A stretch of 64,000 nt of DNA. Origin: Rhodopirellula sp. Lineage in GTDB: Bacteria > Planctomycetota > Planctomycetia > Pirellulales > Thermoguttaceae. Below the pieces are notes generated by a model. That model was given only the letters and a program-made list of their open reading frames with translations. It was not told the origin of the DNA and ran no database searches. The translations under genes and the position numbers were made by a program. Positions within the stretch are counted from its first letter, which is position 1. Each line of letters begins with the position of its first letter. Location of the stretch: the NCBI GenBank assembly GCA_012728855.1, contig JAAYEH010000681.1, forward strand, positions 1 to 64,000. Reading direction: 5' to 3'. Shown here piece after piece: positions 18,213 to 26,462 of this stretch.

Positions 18213-21200
18213 CTATGGCACTCGCCGTCGTCCAATCAGTACACAGAATGCCGGCACCAAGAGCGCCAAGCCGAAGACGCCGGCCGGCAGCAGGAAGAGC
18301 CAGATGGCGCCCAGGATCGCGGCCGCCCACGGCCAAGCCCGGTAGGCGACCGCGGCGGCGTCGGGGCGATTCAGACCGTGAATTGCGACGGCGGCCAGCG
18401 CCAGGCAGAAGCCGCCCCAGAGGATGGCCGTCAGACTGCGGGCCAGGTTGTCGTGGCGCGCGCGAACGACAAGACGCGGTTCGCCGTGGAGTTTGCGGAA
18501 ATGGTGCGCGGTTCCCACGAAGGCGAGGTCCAAGTCGATCGACAAGTGGCCCGTCCCGACCGCCGGGGTGATGAATGCGACTTGCCCGTCCCGGGATGAG
18601 GGTTTCCCGCTTTGTTCTTCAACGGCCGGAGGCATGTCCGTTGCCACCGCTTGCCCCTTTACTTCCAATGCAGGTGAAGGTACTTGCGGCACGGCCTTTT
18701 CCGTTGTCGCGCCCGGTTCCTCGGGCATCGTTTGGAGCCGCTGGAGCTGCTCGGCCGCTTGCTCTCGCAACCTGCCGCGTTGCTCGGCACGGTCGCCGGC
18801 TTGATCCGGCGGTCGCTTCTGCGCCCCTTCCGCCACGACACTTTCGTCGCCCGTCACCTTCAGTTCGGAAAGCTTTTCAAGAATGTGTCCTGCATCGCCC
18901 CCGGTCCGGTCGCTCGCCGCCGGCCCCGACTGCTGCCGGAAATAGTAGTTCGCATCGCCATCGCCTCGCGCGGCATCGACCTTCAGATCCTCCAAACGCT
19001 TGATGTCCAATTCAATCTGTTGCGATTGCTGTCGAACGTCGGCAGCGTTTCTCGCGTCGACCTCGGCGCTCTGTTGGGCATAGTCCTGCAAGGCGGAACC
19101 GATTTGCTTGAGATTGTACTTCGCTTTCGACCGTGCGGCCGACCCGCTCATGGAACTGGCCACCTGCACCATCTGCCTCATTTCATCGAGGAACGACAAC
19201 TTCCGCTCCTGCTGCTGGTATGCCGCGGCGACTGCCTCCAGATTGCTCTCGCCTTTCACGAGACTCACCTGGTATTCGCGCGGCAAGAGCAGCGTCCAGA
19301 GCGTGCGCGAAACGGGCACATCGCTGAGGATGCGGGGCGCCGGCGGCCGCACTTCCGTCCAGAGCCGCAGCGGCGCTCCCAGATCGCCCGAGTAGATCAG
19401 GACGACCTTCGACGAAAAGTCGCCCGCCGAAGTCTTCTCCAGCGGTAGCAAGGTGACGGGCCGGCCCTGGCGAACGACGGTGGCCGGCCGCACCGGCTGA
19501 CCGGAAACATGGACGGACCAAACCCGGCTCTTGGCCGGCAGTTCCAATTCGAGAAACTGCAAGGTGAAGTTGCGGATGTTGTAGGCGGCGCGAGCATGGT
19601 AGCGACCGTCGCTATGAACGACGGTCGTCAAGTCGGCGAGATTGATGCTGGCCACCAGCCCGGACTCCTGCTCTCGCACGCGGCGCCGCCATGCCAGATG
19701 GGCGGCTCCGTCAGCGATACGATACGCCGCGACGGCCTGGCGCCGCACCGGGTCCGTCAGACCCTCGGGCACCGCGTTGATCGATATGGATGTTGCGCCG
19801 CGCGTGGCGGTGGCGGCAATCTCATCCGCGGTCAAGTTTTCGAGGACGACGTAGCTTTGCGAGCGTTCCACGTCCAAAAGCCGCACGATGGCGGCCTGTA
19901 CGGCGCCGTCGTCGGGCAGGGGGAGTGTCTGCATCAGTTGCAGCCGATAGCTGTCCCGAACCGGCTGCTGCAACTGGATCTGCCAGATGCGTTCGCCACC
20001 GGTTTGCTGGGAATGGATCTGTCGGATCTGCTCACCTTTCAACTCGACATCATCGCCGAGCCACGACGGGGTGGCAATGCGAAACCGCGACCGTCCGGCT
20101 TGCCGGATCTCGAAATCGACGTTGCTGATGTAGGCCACGGCGCCTTCGCGTACACTGACCACCGTGGTGACGCCGCCGTTGGACCGCGACGGCGCGGCGG
20201 ACAGACGCAAGCGAAGGTCTTTCGGCGGAGAATCGTACTCAAAGGCATAGCGGACCTGGCCGCCGCCGGCCGGCCGCAAGTCGTCGGCCAGGGCGTCGGG
20301 ATCGATCGCGCGGGCGCCGCCGTCGCGGACGAGGACGGCTTCCAGAGCGTCGTCGAGGTGAATTGCCAGTTGACCGCGGTGGGCCTCGATCTCTTCCACC
20401 GCGACGCCCGGCACGTCGAACTCCGCCTGGCTCGCGTCGCGGACCAGCGTCCCGTTCACCGCCAGATCCAGCTTTCCGATAGCCGGTTCGTTCAACGTCA
20501 CTTTCAACCGCCGGCCCTCTTGGTCGCCATCGAGGAACCAGTCGGCTCCGGGAGGAACCTGCACTTGGGATACCCGCAGCGACGCCGGCAGCCGCAGCGC
20601 CAAGGACCGAAGCGGGGCGCCGCTGACGTGTGCCGTCAGCAGGCTTTGCAGCGTTGCCTGGCGCTCCGATATCGCGACAGACGTGCGGTCCGATACCTCC
20701 ACCCTTGATTGAAGCCGCTCGACTTGCAGTTGCAGCCGCCACGGCCGCGAGGTGTAGCGATAGGCGGACAACAAGGCACAACCCTCGTCGGGTTTCTCGG
20801 GCAGTTCCAGTCCGACGTGGTTTATCTGATCCAATCGCTCCGTCCGGTCGACGCGGACGCGGAAATACTTCGCGCAACCGATCGCCACGTGCCCGGTTTC
20901 CCGAACCACGCCGATCGGCTCCGGCCCACGGATGTCGATGGCCCCCGTCATTTCTCGGCCGTGGCGGAAACCATCGACGTCGACGGCGGCGGTCGAGAGT
21001 TCCGTCTTCAGGGAGACGACGAGTCGCCGCGCCGGAGGATCGGCCCCGGTGGCCTGATCGGATTCGATCGACCAATCGGCCACTTCCGCGCCCTGGACGC
21101 GACGCACGGCCAACTCGGACGGGATACGGAACTCGATCTTGTCGAGAGCCCCCTGCTGAACCCGATAATCGAACCTGCTCCGCAAGTGGACACCCGAGTC

Positions 21201-24200
21201 GAGCACCTCGACCAGAAGTGACTGATCCACGTGGACTAATTGATCCGCGCTGGCCTCCACTTGCCTCGGCTGCCAACGGATGGAGAGATCGCCGGCGGCG
21301 CCGAGTGGGATACTGACCAGGTCGCCCCGCGGTTCGTCCGCCGCGCGCCGTTCGCCGGGAGCCGCGGTCTGCCGCCGCCAGCCGCCGGGACATCCGCCGA
21401 CCTGAACGTCCAAATCATCGGCCGGCAGTTGAAACAGCAGACGTCCGGAAGGCACGGCGCCCAGAGGCACCATCATCTGCCCGGTTGCGCCCAATCGACG
21501 CACCGGCACGTTGAAGCGGACGTCGACCACCTGCGGGCCGGGTTCTGCGAGGTAGATCGCCGTCGGACCGCCCTCGGCGAGTGTGGCGGGACGGCCGTTG
21601 ATCTCAATCTTCTCCCAGGCGACTCCGCCGAGCGGCAGCGTGACGGAAACCCAGCGATCGTCGAAATGGTGAACGACCAGCCGGCCGTCGAAGCGAGCGA
21701 CGTCGCTCTGAAGCACGCCGGTGTACTCGGCGTGACTGACAACCGCTCGGACATCGGGGCCGGCGATCTCGGGCTTCTCCGGATGGGCCTGTTTCCACAG
21801 CCGCAGAAACTCGTCGTGCGGCAGGTAGACCTGCGTCTGCTGCAACGGTTTGCCGTCGTCGGTGTCGTAGGGAATAAAGAGGGTGAGGTTGGGAGAAGGA
21901 GATTGTGGGGGATCGGGCGTTTTATCGGCAATTGCTGCGGGCCGCGCGGGCATGTTCGCGGGGTTGGGTTTGTTCGGGGCGGGTGGAATAAATTCCACCC
22001 TACCTGGCGGCGGGGTCGCGCTGGAGGGTTCGTCGGCCAGACTCGCGTCCGTTAGCAGAAGACTGGCGCCGATTGCCAGCGCCGCGGCCGTGGATGTGCC
22101 GCCGGACATCGCGACCGAGGAGTTCACTCTCAAAACTGCCCACAAACACCCTGCCGCCACGGCGCCCAACAACATTCCGTCGAGCAGTGGAGTCCAAGCC
22201 AACGGAACAAGCCCCGATAAGCCGACCGGCAAAGTGAGCGCGATTACCAGTGCCATGGCCTGGCGGGGACCGGAGAGGCGTCGCCCGATCCAGGCAGCCA
22301 GTGCCGCGGCGGCAACCATCCAGCATTGCAGCAAGAATGCAAAAGTTCGATCCTGAAGGCCGAGCACCAGTTCTCCCGATCCGGTCTCGCGACGAAACCG
22401 GATCGCTTCCGGCCCATCCGTCTCCAGCGCCACGCGGAGCGAAAGCCTTGCGCCTGTACCGCTTGGAACGGGCGATTGTGCCGGCGCCCGGGACGACGGC
22501 TTCTCTTGCGGCGACTCTGGCGCCGGCCCCAGCGGTTCGGCTTCCGCAGCGGTTGCCACCTCCGCTTTCGTGTCGGCCTTGTCGACGTATTCGTCTTCGA
22601 CGTGATCTCTGCCGGCGGCGGTGGCCATATGGCGAAGGAAATGTGGTTCGGTGGTCGTGGCGACATAGCGAACGGACCCGTCCGCCAGCAGAAACACTCC
22701 TCCGCCGGGATGGTGACTCCAGGTTTTCTTTTGAATCCAGTCGTCGATTCGCCGCGCCGTGCCGCTGCCGCCCGCGAACCAGGGGCCGCCGTCGACGACT
22801 TCCGCTACCATCACGGTGTTGGCGGCGCCGTCGACGATCTCACCCAGAGCCAGCCCACGGTCGAACCCGATGACCCCGCGCGTATCGCCGGAACCGTAGG
22901 TGGAATCGGCGCCGGTGACGGCCACGTAGGAGGTCTTGAGGAATCCTTCCAGCGTTGCCGACGGCGACGGATCGGACGGGCAGAACAGCGCGCTGGGAGA
23001 GATCTGGAGGACTGCCGCGTTGTGCGGGTGATCGCAGGGCAAATCGAGACGGAGCTTGTCGTACAGTGGCTGTTGTTCCAAGAAGGGCAGAATCGCCACC
23101 ATCCAACTGAACTGCCGCTGGCGCGGCACATCGTAAGGTCCGATGGCGGCAGGGGGAAACTGCCCGTGGACATCGTGGTAATTGTGCAGCGCCAGACCAA
23201 TCTGTTTGAGGTTGTTGGTACATTGCGACCGCCGCGCCGCTTCCCTCGCCGATTGTGTGGCCGGCAGCAACAGGGCGATCAGTATGCCGATTACGGCGAT
23301 CACGACGAGAGTTTCGACCAACGTGCCCCCGCACCCCTTGCCGCTGCTGAGAAACGCGAAAAAGCCAGCTAGGACGATCGCGGCCACTAGGCCGCCGACC
23401 TTCCACGGCAGCATGGTTGTGCTCCGCACGGCAATCGATTCCGCCAGGCCGGTTACTAAGGCCGGACGCGTGAGCCGTGTCACTGGCTCAAAGTTCCCCT
23501 CGCTGGACACGAGGGCCATTTCCGCGGGCAGGTAGACATCCCAGGTCGTGCCCAACGTGGTGACGGCGATTTCCGGCGCCGCCTGGCGGATCGTTTGGGG
23601 CCGCAGACGCCGCAGGAATCCGCCGGCGGCCGGGCGACGACTGGTCGTTTCGTAGAGCAGAGTCAGCTCACGGGCGTTGGCGGCAAGATCGGACTGCCGG
23701 GCCGGCAAGGGGACAATGCAGGCGTTTTGTTGACGCCGCACCTCCACCGGTTCGCCGTCGAGCATCACGGTCCACAGGTCGGCGGTGTCGGGCAAAGTGA
23801 TCGGCACCTGCTGCAGCGTGTGGCTTCGCAGTCGGAACCGCGCCTGGTGCCGCATCCGGCCCTCCTGCCCGGCGACGCTGGTGATTTCGGCCGATTCGCA
23901 GATGGCGCCGAGAACCGGTTCGGATGTGTGACGCGTGGCGGAGATCGTCAGCCGATACGGCAAACGTGGATACTGGTAAGCGGCGACGATCCGCTGACTG
24001 GGGGCGTAAGCTCTCGGTTTCCGCACGTCGGCCGGATCCAGGTCACGGAGGTTCTCCGGTCGGTAATCGATCTGCTGGTCGCCGGCCGCCTCCACGGCCA
24101 CGATGCCGCTTTGACGCGCAACACCCTCAAGCGCCAGGACCGGAACCGTCACGGAAGCACCGACCTGGGCGGCCGATTTCGTGGTCGCATCGGCAGCGGC

Positions 24201-26462
24201 CTGCTGGGAAAGTGTCTGCGAGAAATCCACCGCCAGAGTCAGGTCGCCCGTCACGGACCGGTCCAAGACAATCTGCCACAAGAATCGTCGGCCGTCCGCT
24301 CCGCCGTCGCCCGCGAAGGGAGCATGCCGCTGTTCGATGACCCGCGCCGCCGAGTCGACCGCGGCGATTTGCACCTTCTCGCCAACGGCGGCCGGCAAAG
24401 TGAAACCGACTTGCCGGATTCTGCCGTGACGGACATGGAGGTCGAGTTGGTAGTGGACGTCGAGTTTGCCTCGGTCCAGCCGGACAAACGCGAGCGTTTC
24501 CGCCGAGACCTTCGCCGCTACGGTCCGGACCTGAAGCCGTCCGCTGACGCGGGCGTCGTCCTGGTAATGGTATTGCAGCGCCGTCCCCACATCCGCGACC
24601 GACGCGGCGGGCGATCGGTCGGCCGCCACCGGTTGCAAATCGTCGGACAAGTCGGACACCAGCAAATCGATGTCCGGCGGGGCTCGCACCAGCATCGTCC
24701 CTTCCACCTCGTCAGCGCCGACCAGTCGCAACTCGGGCAAAGGCACTTCACGGAAACCCTCGTCCTGCTCGAGCCAATCCCGGGGATGCTGGTGCGCGGT
24801 CAGTGAGATTTCCACCAACTTGCCCGGCTCCAAGGGCTGCTGCAAATCGAATCGCACCGATTGCAGCCGCTGATCGGCGGCTGTGTCGCCGGATTCCCAC
24901 TTGGCGGCCTGGTCGCCACAGAGCAGCGACGTGATTTCCCAGCCTCGCGGCAACTGCATTTCGACATCGAACAGGGGCGCGTGGCGCGGCGAGATGGTGA
25001 CTCCGCCGCGCAATTCCAGACCGGTGCGGTCGACTTCCACCAGGGTCGCCACCGATGCCTGCACGATCCGCCGCCGCGGCGTCACCCGCAGAGGCAATCG
25101 GAAGTTCTCGTCCCAGAAGGCAAACCCCAACGGATCGCCGCTGCCCGTCTCGGCGCCGCTCGCCGAGGCGCCTTCCAGCGACTCGGGCCGGATGCCGGCC
25201 ATGTCGCCCACTTCAACGCGCAACGACGGCGAGGGATGCACCACGACTTTGCCGACATGTGCTGCGGCGTCGAGCAGCCTCAACGTTGGAACGGCCCACT
25301 CGTCGGCCACGGCGGGTGTCAAGGCGAGCAAACGAACGGCGCGGCGGCCGAGCACGGGCTTGTGGAAGGTCAGCGTGAGCGTCGACTTGCCGTCGTTCGG
25401 CTCTGCGGTAGTCCACTGATTGAGCTGCGGCGAATCGACCTCCGCAATCTCCACGGAATCGGGAACCTCAAGCTGAAAGGTGTCGGTGGCACGGGCGTAG
25501 ACATCCAGATCGAGGACGGCTTCCCAGCGAAGCCCGGCCGGTTCGACGCGGACGGTCGAGCGGCTGTCGGCGAAGACCAGAGGCGTCCGATTGCCGCCCG
25601 CGGAGCAATCGGATATCAACAGCGGCGCCAGGCCCGTCTGCCCGACGGCGATGCGAAATGTCTGCAGCCCGTTCTCGCCGCCGTCGGATGGGAGCGCCGT
25701 TTCACCCAACTGCAGTCGCTTGCCTTCGTCAAGCCGAACCAGGATCTCCGATGCCGCTACCGGTGGCAATTTGAGTGTGGTCGCCAGATCCCCGCCCTTG
25801 CTCGCCAGGGGGGCCGCCATTTGAAGTTCCAGTTCGGCCTGGCCTTGTTCCTTGAGCAAGAGAAAGAGGGTTCCGTCGTCCTTCAAGCCGAGCCGGGCCG
25901 CTCGACCGCCCAATTGCGCCGACTCGATCGCCATTCCGCCGAAAGGTAGATCGACCGTCTGCCAGTCTCCCCGAAGTTTCGCGATCCGGATCCGCCCGCT
26001 GACACGCAACTGATGTTCGTCCAGGTGTGCCTCGTAATGGGCCTCGGCCAACACCGCATCCGCCGGCGGCAGCGCCTCGGTCTGTCCTCGACGCCGCGCT
26101 TCCCGCCACAGCGACAGGATCTTCTCGCGACGCATCAGTACGCCCTTGGACGGGCCGTCGAACAACACCTTCAATTGATCCGCCGGGATGTACACATGAC
26201 GAATTCGCGGTGGCCCCTGCGCGATTTGGGAGTTGGCCGAAGAGGGAAGCAGCCCCAGCAGCGCGATGCCTATCCGAAGAAGCAATGGCGAAAGAAAAGA
26301 AACCGCCCGCCGGCACGACAGCAGATCGTTGTGGGGCAAGTTTGCGGCCTGCCTATTTTTCACGCCGATCAAAGGCAGGTTGCCAACCTGCCCCGCGGTG
26401 AGGCCAATTCGAAAAACGACTCCCGACCCCTTCGCGAGTTTCTGGCGGCTATCGGTTGTCAT
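18213..26462 (-). CDS. Giant two-module membrane protein with an embedded pseudopilin/DUF1559 domain
   Basis: 2,749 residues; function not recognised. Order: hydrophobic leader (~50-75); module B (~80-1015), beginning HVYIPADQLKVLF; a membrane segment (~1020-1038); a prepilin-type helix (GG-TLVETLVVIAVIGI, from residue 1046) leading into a full DUF1559 domain ([21 protein letters not shown] at 1084-1089; H-x-G motif LLADGSVRY) to about 1280; membrane segments at ~1378-1445; an internal Met1452 followed by a signal-peptide-like stretch; module C (~1525-2440), with YLPHDEFLRLWKQA; a relic NLKQIG motif at 2450; a coiled, charged segment; and two C-terminal membrane helices. Modules B and C resemble each other and the upstream gene product. 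The ATG at 26462 has AAGGAGG five bases upstream and overlaps the upstream gene by 14 bases, so the two form an operon. Confidence 0.85.
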   Translation of the reverse strand: MTTDSRQKLAKGSGVVFRIGLTAGQVGNLPLIGVKNRQAANLPHNDLLSCRRAVSFLSPLLLRIGIALLGLLPSSANSQIAQGPPRIRHVYIPADQLKVLFDGPSKGVLMRREKILSLWREARRRGQTEALPPADAVLAEAHYEAHLDEHQLRVSGRIRIAKLRGDWQTVDLPFGGMAIESAQLGGRAARLGLKDDGTLFLLLKEQGQAELELQMAAPLASKGGDLATTLKLPPVAASEILVRLDEGKRLQLGETALPSDGGENGLQTFRIAVGQTGLAPLLISDCSAGGNRTPLVFADSRSTVRVEPAGLRWEAVLDLDVYARATDTFQLEVPDSVEIAEVDSPQLNQWTTAEPNDGKSTLTLTFHKPVLGRRAVRLLALTPAVADEWAVPTLRLLDAAAHVGKVVVHPSPSLRVEVGDMAGIRPESLEGASASGAETGSGDPLGFAFWDENFRLPLRVTPRRRIVQASVATLVEVDRTGLELRGGVTISPRHAPLFDVEMQLPRGWEITSLLCGDQAAKWESGDTAADQRLQSVRFDLQQPLEPGKLVEISLTAHQHPRDWLEQDEGFREVPLPELRLVGADEVEGTMLVRAPPDIDLLVSDLSDDLQPVAADRSPAASVADVGTALQYHYQDDARVSGRLQVRTVAAKVSAETLAFVRLDRGKLDVHYQLDLHVRHGRIRQVGFTLPAAVGEKVQIAAVDSAARVIEQRHAPFAGDGGADGRRFLWQIVLDRSVTGDLTLAVDFSQTLSQQAAADATTKSAAQVGASVTVPVLALEGVARQSGIVAVEAAGDQQIDYRPENLRDLDPADVRKPRAYAPSQRIVAAYQYPRLPYRLTISATRHTSEPVLGAICESAEITSVAGQEGRMRHQARFRLRSHTLQQVPITLPDTADLWTVMLDGEPVEVRRQQNACIVPLPARQSDLAANARELTLLYETTSRRPAAGGFLRRLRPQTIRQAAPEIAVTTLGTTWDVYLPAEMALVSSEGNFEPVTRLTRPALVTGLAESIAVRSTTMLPWKVGGLVAAIVLAGFFAFLSSGKGCGGTLVETLVVIAVIGILIALLLPATQSAREAARRSQCTNNLKQIGLALHNYHDVHGQFPPAAIGPYDVPRQRQFSWMVAILPFLEQQPLYDKLRLDLPCDHPHNAAVLQISPSALFCPSDPSPSATLEGFLKTSYVAVTGADSTYGSGDTRGVIGFDRGLALGEIVDGAANTVMVAEVVDGGPWFAGGSGTARRIDDWIQKKTWSHHPGGGVFLLADGSVRYVATTTEPHFLRHMATAAGRDHVEDEYVDKADTKAEVATAAEAEPLGPAPESPQEKPSSRAPAQSPVPSGTGARLSLRVALETDGPEAIRFRRETGSGELVLGLQDRTFAFLLQCWMVAAAALAAWIGRRLSGPRQAMALVIALTLPVGLSGLVPLAWTPLLDGMLLGAVAAGCLWAVLRVNSSVAMSGGTSTAAALAIGASLLLTDASLADEPSSATPPPGRVEFIPPAPNKPNPANMPARPAAIADKTPDPPQSPSPNLTLFIPYDTDDGKPLQQTQVYLPHDEFLRLWKQAHPEKPEIAGPDVRAVVSHAEYTGVLQSDVARFDGRLVVHHFDDRWVSVTLPLGGVAWEKIEINGRPATLAEGGPTAIYLAEPGPQVVDVRFNVPVRRLGATGQMMVPLGAVPSGRLLFQLPADDLDVQVGGCPGGWRRQTAAPGERRAADEPRGDLVSIPLGAAGDLSIRWQPRQVEASADQLVHVDQSLLVEVLDSGVHLRSRFDYRVQQGALDKIEFRIPSELAVRRVQGAEVADWSIESDQATGADPPARRLVVSLKTELSTAAVDVDGFRHGREMTGAIDIRGPEPIGVVRETGHVAIGCAKYFRVRVDRTERLDQINHVGLELPEKPDEGCALLSAYRYTSRPWRLQLQVERLQSRVEVSDRTSVAISERQATLQSLLTAHVSGAPLRSLALRLPASLRVSQVQVPPGADWFLDGDQEGRRLKVTLNEPAIGKLDLAVNGTLVRDASQAEFDVPGVAVEEIEAHRGQLAIHLDDALEAVLVRDGGARAIDPDALADDLRPAGGGQVRYAFEYDSPPKDLRLRLSAAPSRSNGGVTTVVSVREGAVAYISNVDFEIRQAGRSRFRIATPSWLGDDVELKGEQIRQIHSQQTGGERIWQIQLQQPVRDSYRLQLMQTLPLPDDGAVQAAIVRLLDVERSQSYVVLENLTADEIAATATRGATSISINAVPEGLTDPVRRQAVAAYRIADGAAHLAWRRRVREQESGLVASINLADLTTVVHSDGRYHARAAYNIRNFTLQFLELELPAKSRVWSVHVSGQPVRPATVVRQGRPVTLLPLEKTSAGDFSSKVVLIYSGDLGAPLRLWTEVRPPAPRILSDVPVSRTLWTLLLPREYQVSLVKGESNLEAVAAAYQQQERKLSFLDEMRQMVQVASSMSGSAARSKAKYNLKQIGSALQDYAQQSAEVDARNAADVRQQSQQIELDIKRLEDLKVDAARGDGDANYYFRQQSGPAASDRTGGDAGHILEKLSELKVTGDESVVAEGAQKRPPDQAGDRAEQRGRLREQAAEQLQRLQTMPEEPGATTEKAVPQVPSPALEVKGQAVATDMPPAVEEQSGKPSSRDGQVAFITPAVGTGHLSIDLDLAFVGTAHHFRKLHGEPRLVVRARHDNLARSLTAILWGGFCLALAAVAIHGLNRPDAAAVAYRAWPWAAAILGAIWLFLLPAGVFGLALLVPAFCVLIGRRRVP
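26333..26394. repeat. Inverted repeat inside the giant gene's 5' coding region
   Basis: GGGGCAAGTTTGCGGCCTGCC on the left pairs with AGGCAGGTTGCCAACCTGCC on the right (18 of 22 positions). If the ATG at 26462 is used, it encodes residues ~23-44 of the giant protein. It looks like an intergenic palindrome that has become coding. Confidence 0.6.

Noticed and set aside
20239-21393. 384-codon second reverse-strand open frame inside the giant gene
   Set aside because: Arg/Gly-rich composition and no domain; a shadow of the real coding frame.
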